NCBI GenBank assembly: GCA_031292035.1
Contig: JARLHX010000032.1
Location: 1-20,707, forward strand
Reading direction: 5' to 3'
Length of the DNA stretch: 20,707 nt
DNA from: Negativicutes bacterium
GTDB lineage: Bacteria; Bacillota_C; Negativicutes; Sporomusales_B; JARLHX01
The notes beneath the pieces were generated by a model that searched no databases, had not been told where the DNA came from, and saw nothing but the letters and a program-made list of their open reading frames with translations. Position numbers and translations under genes: made by a program. Positions within the stretch are counted from its first letter, which is position 1. Every line of letters starts with the position of its first letter. Positions 13,976-20,707 of this stretch are shown here, one piece after another.

Positions 13976-15382
13976 TTATCGGAAAGATGTAAATTTAATC
14001 TCTTGGTCATGCGCATAGAGCGTCAGGTATTTCAGAGGGTCACTGATAGTCCTTGAGAGTGAGCCAATGTGTACTTTAACGCCAGGGTAAACAATATTTG
14101 ACACTAAGATTTTTCCTGGTTTAAGCGAGTAGATCAAGCTCTCAATATCTGCCAGACGCAGTCGCATATCTTCCAGGTACTCAGGCAAGGCATTATATTC
14201 AACCTCCATTTTATCGTAGCGCTCTCGCTTCGATGCTGGGAGATTTTCCACACCGCTGCTGCGAATATATGTCAACGATCGTTCCAATTCTTCTCGCAAA
14301 GCCACCTTCTCTTTGATTTCCCCCCGCAGCTTGATCAACTCATCTTTAAGAAATGGGTTAATCGAAACCTCAAGGTCTGTGGCCGCTTGAGCGAGACTAC
14401 CCACCGTATGGACACGGATTTCCTCACCTGCAGACAATCGGCCGCCGAGTACGAGTCCGAGTCGTCCATGCACAATGATTTTGAGACCGGCGTACACCTT
14501 GCTATGCATAACGACATCGCTGATACCGACTTCCTTGTCGGCGTATACTGTAGCGTTTTCGATAAACCTGGCTACCAGCCGTTCCCTGGCTCTGATGACA
14601 CTTCGGTTCATCCCTTTAATACCCAGACTAACTGTGATGTTATGACCTTCTACCGTACCCCCATCGACGCTACCGCGGATTTCAACGTTTCCTGCCGCCT
14701 TCACAGTGAAGCCGGAGAGTATTGACCCCCGCACGATCACACTGCCCACAAAATCAATGTTACCTGTGGAATAATCAACGTCTCCGTCAATTTCAAGGAC
14801 TGGCAAAACGTTGACACGGTTGTGGGCTATATGTAATTGGCCCGCGATTCTGGATACAAGACGATTGTCAGCAACAATGACATTCTTGCCAATAGGCCAG
14901 GGTATGTCTTTGCCAGGTTTCGCCGGGACAGGCAACCCCAGGACATCAACTCCCTCGACACCAAGGGTACGAGGAATTTTCTCTACCAAGAGCTGTCCTT
15001 CCTCGACACAGATAAAGTTATTAATATTTTTAAAGTCAACCCGGCCATCTTCCATTTCCACCGGTCGACCCTGACTCTCAAGATCAACGTGATATTTCAG
15101 ATAAGCATCCTCGCCATTGCAAGGCGGCAGACCGCGAGCACAACAGGTATATAACGAAGACCGTGCCTTCGATAGCCTGTCAAGGGCTTGATCATCAATG
15201 CCATAAATGATACCGCCATCTTTTAGCTTGTCCTCAAGCTGGGTCATCGTAACTCCAGGAGAACCCGGAGGGATAGTTACCTCAATCGTAGCTTCCATGC
15301 GGTCGAGTTTTACCAGGACACGAATATCAGCCACGACTTGCTCCAAGGGTTTATTTGATTCGTTACTAACAGCTTCGCCCAC
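13976..15382 (-). CDS. FapA/DUF342 family polymer-forming protein
   Basis: 468 residues from GTG 15382. The N-terminal region (to about 160) is the FapA N-domain with VTIPPGSPGVTMTQLEDKL and GLPPCNGEDAYLKYHVD. The middle (about 165-340) is a right-handed beta-helix with repeating short strands (IDGDVDYSTGNIDFVGSVIV, VEIRGSVDGGTVEGHNI, VYAGLKIIVHGRLGLVLGG). A coiled-coil segment follows (about 350-425, rich in E, K, R and L), then a C-terminal beta part. I chose GTG 15382 because GGAGG lies seven bases upstream; the longer TTG start at 15427 has no ribosome binding site. Family members are linked to flagellar assembly or cell-surface and spore functions. No flagellar or spore gene is adjacent, so the role is open. 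Confidence 0.85.
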   Translation of the reverse strand: MGEAVSNESNKPLEQVVADIRVLVKLDRMEATIEVTIPPGSPGVTMTQLEDKLKDGGIIYGIDDQALDRLSKARSSLYTCCARGLPPCNGEDAYLKYHVDLESQGRPVEMEDGRVDFKNINNFICVEEGQLLVEKIPRTLGVEGVDVLGLPVPAKPGKDIPWPIGKNVIVADNRLVSRIAGQLHIAHNRVNVLPVLEIDGDVDYSTGNIDFVGSVIVRGSILSGFTVKAAGNVEIRGSVDGGTVEGHNITVSLGIKGMNRSVIRARERLVARFIENATVYADKEVGISDVVMHSKVYAGLKIIVHGRLGLVLGGRLSAGEEIRVHTVGSLAQAATDLEVSINPFLKDELIKLRGEIKEKVALREELERSLTYIRSSGVENLPASKRERYDKMEVEYNALPEYLEDMRLRLADIESLIYSLKPGKILVSNIVYPGVKVHIGSLSRTISDPLKYLTLYAHDQEIKFTSFR

Positions 15383-15742
15383 TACATTTCCTCCAAATTT
15401 ACAACCGGCTTCGGCTTTTTCGGACAATCAGGAGGCATTCTAACGCGCCCCAATCACCCATTATTCGATTTAATTTGACAAATACCTTCAGTAATTTTCA
15501 AGTATATTCTCGACAACGATTGATGTTTCCTGCATTTGCACTCTCTTTAACAGTTAATGCACTAAAAAATTATTAATCCTCTCTCCCCAGGGGAAATAGT
15601 GATAGCTCGTCATCATTTTGCGGCTGTCATGCGTATGGGACAACTGACAGTCACGGCGGCAGGAATTGCTATGCCTCCCCAAAATATACCAATCTCTTTT
15701 CATAACTTCCTAAACGCCTGGTAGTCAAAACCCACCGAACTT
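15383..15742. other. Gene-free stretch between FapA-type gene and tRNA-Leu
   Basis: I see no convincing gene in these 360 bases. An inverted repeat CTGTCA...TGACAG (around 15626-15651), a CCCCAGGGG palindrome (15586-15594) and a 15-codon minus-strand frame starting ATGCAGGAAACA (near 15540) are present; none can be assigned. A FapA promoter should lie here but no good -35/-10 pair stands out. Confidence 0.4.
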
Positions 15743-15784
15743 AAAAACAAGGCCTAGACAGGATTCTGTCTAGGCCTTGTTTTT
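15743..15784. terminator. Strong bidirectional terminator after tRNA-Leu
   Basis: A perfect 19-bp stem (15743-15761 with 15766-15784, core CAAGGCCTAGACAG) and a GATT loop with A- and T-rich ends. It starts two bases after the tRNA CCA end on the minus strand. Confidence 0.93.
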
Positions 15785-15786
15785 GG

Positions 15787-15873
15787 TGGTGCGAAGGACC
15801 GGAATCGAACCGGTACGACCTTACGGTCGGCAGATTTTAAGTCTGCTGCGTCTGCCTGTTCCGCCACCCTCGC
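15787..15873 (-). tRNA. tRNA-Leu (anticodon UAA)
   Basis: An 87-base class II tRNA with encoded CCA. The acceptor stem GCGAGGG pairs with CCTTCGC (one G-T pair). The anticodon stem is GCAGA/TCTGC around loop CTTAAAA, giving anticodon UAA, which reads UUA codons. A long variable arm (CCGACCGTAAGGTCG region) precedes the T-arm CCGGTTCGATTCCGG. It stands alone, with its own promoter and terminator. The final 20 bases recur, with one change, at 566-585. Confidence 0.97.
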
Positions 15874-15935
15874 GTATTATGCCCTGCACAGCCGGCCGTC
15901 AGGCCAAGATGTTCCTGTGACAAGGGACATAATAT

Positions 15936-15964
15936 ATATTAATGGATTGGGGCGGCTCTGTCAA
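15936..15964 (-). promoter_or_regulatory. Promoter of tRNA-Leu
   Basis: The minus strand has a perfect -35 TTGACA (15959-15964), a 17-bp spacer and -10 TAATAT (15936-15941). It ends about 60 bases before the tRNA 5' end. Confidence 0.75.
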
Positions 15965-16005
15965 TGGGAAGATCCCCCTTGGGGGACCGCAGCAGCGGGC
16001 CGCCG

Positions 16006-16452
16006 TCAGTCTTTTCGCCAGAACCAGCGGTGAAAATAGTACCAGATGAACCAGCTGGCGAACCAGAGCAGAAAAGAAAAGTACCAGTCATAACCGCTAT
16101 GGTATTTTAGCACAGCGGTATAACGTTCAATCAGAAATTCTCCCCCAGTGAGGCCGCAGGTCCAGAGCAGCGCCCAGTACAGCCTTTTCATCGGGGAATA
16201 CCTTACCCAGATCATCGCCATCACCGGGACGATGAGCATGTTGGCGGGTACGGAGATTTCCCGGACGAAGGGCACGAGTCTTGCCGGGAAGTCCCACCAG
16301 CCGAAGCGCATGGCCAGATAACACCAGACGTTGGCGTACAGGCTCGCAAACAGCCCGACAGGGATGAAGGGTTTCATCCCCTGCCGCAAGAGGATAAATG
16401 CGATAACGGCGATGACGCTGAAGCCGATCTGGACCCAGGTTTCAACAGACAT
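16006..16452 (-). CDS. Small five-helix membrane protein, unknown function (CBO0543-like pattern)
   Basis: 148 residues with about five hydrophobic helices (roughly 5-22, 28-47, 66-84, 90-108 and 122-142) and a strongly aromatic end (WFIWYYFHRWFWRKD). ATG 16452 follows GGGGGAGG by four bases. A longer frame to 16542 would start beside the ilvD terminator and adds a non-membrane extension, so I reject it. The pattern FIPVGLFASLYANVWCYLAMRFGWWDFP plus E-x-x-IERY...YHSGYDW resembles the CBO0543-type membrane proteins of Firmicutes, as I recall them. A related-looking segment is in the protein at 815-1681. It lies downstream of ilvD but beyond its terminator, so probably has its own promoter. Confidence 0.75.
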   Translation of the reverse strand: MSVETWVQIGFSVIAVIAFILLRQGMKPFIPVGLFASLYANVWCYLAMRFGWWDFPARLVPFVREISVPANMLIVPVMAMIWVRYSPMKRLYWALLWTCGLTGGEFLIERYTAVLKYHSGYDWYFSFLLWFASWFIWYYFHRWFWRKD

Positions 16453-16550
16453 ACTGCCTCCCCCAGCGGGGCAAAACGTTGTGACGTCCCGCGGGTATAG
16501 TGTCTGCAGTGCACCTGGGTTTATGCAGACCGGATCGGCCATGACCGGGT

Positions 16551-16580
16551 AAAAAAACAGGCGGGAGACCCGCCTGTTTT
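16551..16580 (-). terminator. ilvD terminator
   Basis: A 12-bp stem (AAAACAGGCGGG at 16554-16565 with CCCGCCTGTTTT at 16569-16580), three-base loop and seven Ts on the minus strand, ten bases after the ilvD stop. Confidence 0.93.
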
Positions 16581-16589
16581 CAGCATGAC

Positions 16590-18242
16590 TTATTTCAGAA
16601 CAGCTCCGGTGCTGGCGGAGGTGACAAGTTTGGCGTAACGGGCAAGGTAGCCGCCGGTGACCTTGGGAGCAGGTTTGACCCAGTTCGCCCGGCGCTCGGC
16701 CATTTCGGCGTCGCTGATGTTGACGCTGAGTTTGCGGCCCGGGATGTCAAGGTTGATGGTGTCGCCTTCCTTCAGCAGTCCGATCGGTCCACCGTCCATT
16801 GCCTCAGGCGATATATGGCCGATACAGGCCCCCTGGGTGGCTCCGCTGAAACGGCCGTCGGTCAGGAGGGCGACCTTGAGACCCATGCCGGTGATTACCG
16901 CGGTGGGGTTGAGCATTTCCCGCATGCCCGGTCCGCCTTTCGGGCCCTCGTAGCGGATGACGACGATGTCGCCGTCCACCACTTTCCTGGCCAGGATGGC
17001 TTCGATGGCGTCGTCCTCGGAGTCGTATACCCGGGCCCGGCCTTCAAATTTCAGCATGGATTCGGCTACGGCGCTTTCCTTGACCACGGCGCCATCGGGG
17101 GCCAGGTTGCCTCTCAGTATGGCGATGCCGCCGGTCTTGCGGTAGGGGTTGTCGATGGTGCGGATGACTTCCGGCCGCCGGATGCCAGCATTTTCGATGC
17201 GGCTGGCGACCGAGCCGGCGACGGTGGCGGCGTCGGTATGGATAAGCCCGGTTTTGGCCAGTTCCTTCATGACGGCGCTGATGCCGCCGGCTTCGTTCAG
17301 GTCCTGGAGGTGGTGGCTCCCAGCCGGACTCATTTTGGTGATGTAGGGCGTCTTGGCGCTGATGGCGTCGAAGAGTTCCAGGGGCAGTTCGATGCCGGCT
17401 TCGTAGGCGATGGCCGGCAGGTGAAGCACGGTGTTGCTGGAGCCGCCGACGCCCATGTCGACGACGATGGCGTTCTCAAAAGCCTGGCGGGTCATAATAT
17501 CCCGCGGCCGGATGTTCTTGTTCACAAGTTCGACAGCCACCTGTCCGGCCTTTTTGGCCAGAGCGCGGCGGGCCCCGCTGTGGGCGGCGGGAATGGTGCC
17601 GTTACCGGGCAGTCCCATGCCCAGGGCTTCGGTGAGACAGTTCATGGTGTTGGCGGTGAACAACCCGGCACAGGAGCCGCAGCCGGGACAGGCCGCTTTT
17701 TCCATGGTGTCTAGTTCCTCGGCGCTGATCTTGCCGGCTTCATACAGCCCGGCGGCTTCGAACATGGTGCTGACACTGATGTCCCTTCCCTGATAGCGGC
17801 CGGCCATCATCGGGCCGCCGCTGACCACCACGGCCGGGATGTTGAGCCGCGCTGCGGCCATCAGCATGCCGGGAACGATTTTATCGCAGTTGGGGATAAG
17901 GACAAGGCCGTCAAAAGCGTGGCCCCGGGCCATCGCCTCGATGGAGTCGGCGATGAGTTCGCGGCTGGGCAACGGATATTTCATGCCGTCATGGCCCATG
18001 GCGATGCCGTCGCAGATACCGATGGCGGGAAATTCCACCGGCGTGCCGCCAGCGGCCGTTACGCCAAGCTTGGCGCCTTCAGCGATATCCCGCAGGTGAA
18101 AATGGCCGGGAATGATTTCGTTAAAAGAGTTGACCACGCCGATCAGCGGCTTGGCCAAGTCTTCGGGGGTATAACCCATGGCATAAAACAAAGACCGATG
18201 GGCGGCGCGGGTTGAACCTTTTTTCGCGATATCGCTGTTCAT
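16590..18242 (-). CDS. ilvD: Dihydroxy-acid dehydratase (IlvD)
   Basis: 550 residues; dehydrates 2,3-dihydroxy acids to the 2-keto acids of valine, isoleucine and leucine synthesis. Cluster ligands are visible as C119 in NCDK and C185/C188/C191 in CPGCGSC. Other signatures are [53 protein letters not shown] and [11 protein letters not shown]. The segment [15 protein letters not shown] has glycine where [2Fe-2S]-type dehydratases have a cysteine, so it resembles the oxygen-sensitive [4Fe-4S] E. coli type, fitting an anaerobe. ATG 18242 has GGAGAGAGG just upstream. It lies 92 bp after ggt on the same strand without an obvious terminator, so some co-transcription is possible. No other ilv or leu gene is in the window, and no T-box leader is visible in the short gap. 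Confidence 0.96.
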   Translation of the reverse strand: MNSDIAKKGSTRAAHRSLFYAMGYTPEDLAKPLIGVVNSFNEIIPGHFHLRDIAEGAKLGVTAAGGTPVEFPAIGICDGIAMGHDGMKYPLPSRELIADSIEAMARGHAFDGLVLIPNCDKIVPGMLMAAARLNIPAVVVSGGPMMAGRYQGRDISVSTMFEAAGLYEAGKISAEELDTMEKAACPGCGSCAGLFTANTMNCLTEALGMGLPGNGTIPAAHSGARRALAKKAGQVAVELVNKNIRPRDIMTRQAFENAIVVDMGVGGSSNTVLHLPAIAYEAGIELPLELFDAISAKTPYITKMSPAGSHHLQDLNEAGGISAVMKELAKTGLIHTDAATVAGSVASRIENAGIRRPEVIRTIDNPYRKTGGIAILRGNLAPDGAVVKESAVAESMLKFEGRARVYDSEDDAIEAILARKVVDGDIVVIRYEGPKGGPGMREMLNPTAVITGMGLKVALLTDGRFSGATQGACIGHISPEAMDGGPIGLLKEGDTINLDIPGRKLSVNISDAEMAERRANWVKPAPKVTGGYLARYAKLVTSASTGAVLK

Positions 18243-18334
18243 TGTCCTCTCTCCTTTGCAGCTAGAAAATAAATGTTAGCATTAGATTCGCCGCCATCGC
18301 CGCTAATCCTCTCGCCATAAGGAGAAGTATTTTT

Positions 18335-20041
18335 CTAAAATTCGTTGCGGGGGTCACCGGCTCCGTACATGACGCCGGTGGCCGGATCGATGATAATGGC
18401 GTTGACGTCGCCCATCGGCGCTTTGACTACCACGGTGTAGCCCATGGCTGTCAGTTTGTCGATGACATCCTGGGACAGTCCGTTCCTTTCAATGCGGATT
18501 TCATCCGGCAGCCACTGCATATGGACTCGCGGCGCGTCCACCGCTTCGCGGATGTTCATGCCATGATCCACGACATTAAGAATGACCTGCAGCACGGTGG
18601 TGATGATCCGGGCGCCGCCCGGGCTGCCCACCACCATGTATAGTTTGCCGTCTTTGAGCACCACGGACGGCGACATCGAGCTCAAGGGGCGCTTATAGGG
18701 TTCGACGGCGTTCGCGTCACCGCCGACGAGGCCATAAAGATTGGGGACACCCGGTTTGATAGAGAAATCATCCATTTCGTTGTTCAGCAAGAAGCCGGCG
18801 CCGTTGACCGCCGCACCGCAGCCGTAGTAGTCGTTGACGGTGTAGGTGACGGCAACGGCGTTGCCCCACTTGTCGACAACAGAGTAGTGGGTGGTGTTGG
18901 ATCCTTCGTGGACCCCCGGATCACCCGGCTTGACCATGCTGCTGGGGGTCGCCCGGTCAGGGTCGATCTGGCTTCTGATCTGGGCGGCGTATGATTTGGA
19001 TATCAAGCCCTTCACCGGGACTGTGACAAAATCGGGGTCGCCCATGAATTCGGAGCGATCGGCGTAGGCATGGCGCATAGCCTCGGCCATCAGGTGGACG
19101 GAGGCCGACGAATTGAAGCCCAGAGCCTTCAGATCGTAGCCTTCGAGAATGTTGAGCATCTGGATAATATGGGTTCCGCCTGAGCTTGGCGGCGCCATGG
19201 AGATAATTTCGCAGCCGCGATAGGTGCCTTTTACCGGCTCCCGCCACACCGGCCTGTATCCAGCCAGGTCGTCCTTCGTAATGATGCCGCCGTTCGCAGC
19301 CATGTCGCCGGCGATCAGACCGGCGATCTCTCCTTTGTAGAAGGAGTCAGGCCCTTTGCTGGCGATCAGACGCAAGGTCGCGGCCAAATCTTTCTGGATG
19401 AGGATTTCTCCCTCACTATAGGTAGAGCCGTCCGGCTTTAAAAAATATTTCCTGGTGGACGCGAATTTACCAAGCCGGGCGGAATATTCCCTGAAGGTCT
19501 CGGCCTGACGGCCGCTGATGGTAAAGCCGTTCTCGGCGTATTGGACGGCGGGCTTGATGAGCTCGGCCAGGCTTTTGGTCCCGTAGCGCTGGAGCATGGC
19601 GCTCATGCCGGCCACGGTTCCCGGCACGCCTGCCGCCAGATACCCTTCAACGCTGGCGTCCTTGATGACTTCGCCCTTAGCGTCGAGGTACATGTCGCGA
19701 CTGGCTTTGCCCGGGGCAGTCTCCCGAAAATCGAGGGCCACTGTCTGGCCGCCCGCAAGGTGGATAATGGCGAAACCGCCGCCGCCCAGATTGCCGGCGA
19801 CGGGATGGACTACCGCCAGGGCGTAGCCTACAGCCACTGCTGCGTCGACAGCGTTACCGCCGTCTTTAAGGACTTGCCGGCCAATATCGCTGGCGATTTT
19901 TTGGGTACTCACCACCATACCGGCGGTGCTCTTCTCCGGTCGGAACGAGGCGGCCTGGGTATGATGGGCCAAAGGAATAAGAATCGCCACCAGAAGCGCG
20001 ACAGCGCACAGCATGGCGATTGATTTCGGACGCGAAAACAT
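18335..20041 (-). CDS. ggt: Secreted gamma-glutamyltransferase
   Basis: 568 residues. A signal peptide covers about residues 1-31 (basic MFSRPKS, hydrophobic core, cut near HHTQAAS), so it acts outside the membrane. It transfers or hydrolyses gamma-glutamyl groups of glutathione and related peptides. Self-cleavage should occur before T383 in SNTTHYSVVD, making the two-subunit enzyme. R106 (DFRETAP), the SS pair in PLSSMSPS and GSPGGARI match the substrate-binding residues of the family; LLNNEMDDFS is the typical segment after the active site. ATG 20041 follows GGGAGGG at a good distance. The length is usual. The neighbours do not suggest a special substrate. Confidence 0.95.
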   Translation of the reverse strand: MFSRPKSIAMLCAVALLVAILIPLAHHTQAASFRPEKSTAGMVVSTQKIASDIGRQVLKDGGNAVDAAVAVGYALAVVHPVAGNLGGGGFAIIHLAGGQTVALDFRETAPGKASRDMYLDAKGEVIKDASVEGYLAAGVPGTVAGMSAMLQRYGTKSLAELIKPAVQYAENGFTISGRQAETFREYSARLGKFASTRKYFLKPDGSTYSEGEILIQKDLAATLRLIASKGPDSFYKGEIAGLIAGDMAANGGIITKDDLAGYRPVWREPVKGTYRGCEIISMAPPSSGGTHIIQMLNILEGYDLKALGFNSSASVHLMAEAMRHAYADRSEFMGDPDFVTVPVKGLISKSYAAQIRSQIDPDRATPSSMVKPGDPGVHEGSNTTHYSVVDKWGNAVAVTYTVNDYYGCGAAVNGAGFLLNNEMDDFSIKPGVPNLYGLVGGDANAVEPYKRPLSSMSPSVVLKDGKLYMVVGSPGGARIITTVLQVILNVVDHGMNIREAVDAPRVHMQWLPDEIRIERNGLSQDVIDKLTAMGYTVVVKAPMGDVNAIIIDPATGVMYGAGDPRNEF

Positions 20042-20200
20042 GGGTTTCCCTCCCTATCATCATTCTGGCAATATGTGGAATTAGACAAAAGACTTGAAAT
20101 TCCTGCTAATCGGGTAACCAGAATACAGCATATAACAATTATGGCAGAATTCATCAGCCATTCCGCAGTTTCCGGACATAGCAACAGGCGCGAAATTGAA

Positions 20201-20230
20201 CAAAGCCGCCAAGTCAATTTGGCAGCTTTG
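20201..20230 (-). terminator. Hairpin downstream of the repeat protein gene
   Basis: A 12-bp stem with one G-T pair (CAAAGCCGCCAA at 20201-20212 with TTGGCAGCTTTG at 20219-20230) and a six-base loop. The minus strand continues TTCAATTTC, a poor U-tract. It lies about 70 bases after the stop of the small repeat protein and may also act as an mRNA end. Confidence 0.5.
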
Positions 20231-20302
20231 CGCAGCCCCTCCATGAGGTGCGGCAGGCTGGGTACAACGAGATTAAATGCTTATGGCGAGGGCGGTGGCA
20301 AA

Positions 20303-20539
20303 TCAGATCAAAATATTAAGGCCTTTATTGACAGGTTGTGACGAAGTGCCTTGATTAACCGGAATTAAAATATCAACACTACGCCTGGCAGGGCCTGATG
20401 AAGCGCTCTGGTCAACAGGAATTGAGATATCGACGCCACGCTTGCCTGATTGCTTTGCGGCGTTTTGCGTTGTCAGGGGTGACAGTTCGTCCGGTCCGCT
20501 GCTTAGGGTACCTACTCCTGTTGAACTTGCCATGAGCAT
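20303..20539 (-). CDS. Small protein with tandem 19-residue repeats, unknown
   Basis: 78 residues (76 if the second ATG at 20533 is used). The first part is Ser/Thr/Gly-rich (SSTGVGTLSSGPDELSP). The second part is two full copies and one partial copy of a 19-residue unit beginning VDIxIPVxQ and containing SSxP: VDISIPVDQSASSGPARRS, VDILIPVNQGTSSQPVNKG, then LNILI. The 57-base DNA units are also visibly related. There is no signal peptide, membrane helix or cysteine. The ribosome binding site is weak (GAAAG). The protein-level repeat pattern, with differences mainly at third codon positions and similar residues, argues for a real gene. I recognise no family. Confidence 0.5.
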   Translation of the reverse strand: MLMASSTGVGTLSSGPDELSPLTTQNAAKQSGKRGVDISIPVDQSASSGPARRSVDILIPVNQGTSSQPVNKGLNILI

Positions 20540-20707
20540 ACCAGCTTTCTTTTTCTTGATTTATTGCACATTTTCAATATGCGTACATATATCGGAGGAT
20601 AAAGTTTGAATCTTGTATAACCCGGGCAGCCTGTTTCGCGGCACAACCACGGCCAACCCTAGCCGCCAGCCCCTGGCAATCCCCTGTAAATAAAAAAACC
20701 ACCTTGA
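20540..20707. other. Right edge: upstream region and part of a terminator
   Basis: No gene is visible. The last bases on the minus strand read AAGGTGGTTTTTTTATTTAC, which looks like the end of a terminator stem plus U-tract whose other half lies beyond the window. If so, a minus-strand gene ends just outside. Confidence 0.35.

Noticed and set aside
16815..17714. 299-residue plus-strand ORF opposite ilvD
   Set aside because: Antisense shadow of a GC-rich gene; its composition (G, D, A, V rich) is typical of a reversed reading frame.
20075..20341. 88-residue plus-strand ORF between ggt and the repeat protein
   Set aside because: No ribosome binding site. It runs through the hairpin at 20201-20230 and the upstream region of ggt, and overlaps the repeat protein gene on the other strand.
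1..20707. CRISPR array, transposase, integrase, toxin-antitoxin pair or phage gene
   Set aside because: I looked for regularly spaced repeats and for these protein families on both strands and saw none.

Overview
The window looks like chromosomal DNA of an anaerobic, probably spore-forming Firmicute; a Negativicutes/Sporomusaceae-type genome is my inference. Reasons: strong GGAGG-type ribosome binding sites, frequent TTG/GTG starts, an E. coli-type oxygen-sensitive IlvD, a DUF342/FapA protein and a molybdenum hydroxylase without a FAD subunit. Base composition is mosaic: the hydroxylase, ilvD and ggt are GC-rich, while roughly 10.9-13.9 kb and 0.8-1.7 kb are AT-rich.

Layout. (1) 1-1700: a strong hairpin terminator, a possible 33-residue proline-rich peptide, a short relic of a tRNA-Leu 3' end followed by a terminator, and a multi-pass membrane protein. 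(2) 1802-5596: an AraC-type regulator divergent from a 916-residue two-[2Fe-2S] molybdenum hydroxylase of the Desulfovibrio aldehyde oxidoreductase layout. (3) 5744-10872, minus strand: a five-gene uronate operon in the order kduI, KdgF-like cupin, lactate-permease-family transporter, iron-type alcohol dehydrogenase, kduD. KdgF, KduI and KduD are successive enzymes that take unsaturated monouronates (from pectin or related polymers) to 2-keto-3-deoxygluconate (KDG). KDG kinase and aldolase are not in the window. (4) 11423-13535: a CdaR/PucR-type regulator divergent from the operon, convergent with and 7 bp from a DctP-family binding protein that has no signal peptide and no TRAP membrane partners. 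(5) 13976-15382: an orphan FapA/DUF342 protein. (6) 15743-15964: tRNA-Leu(UAA) with promoter and terminator. (7) 16006-20041, minus strand: ggt (secreted gamma-glutamyltransferase), ilvD, and a small five-helix membrane protein. (8) 20303-20539: a small protein built of 19-residue repeats.

How it fits together. The most coherent system is the uronate operon with its two neighbours. I infer that the CdaR-like protein controls the operon from the shared 550-bp region, which holds a small cluster of CATACGG half-sites next to an extended -10. The leaderless DctP protein could be an intracellular ligand binder rather than a transporter part. The LctP-type permease sits where an oligogalacturonide or uronate transporter would be expected. 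The other genes appear to be independent units.
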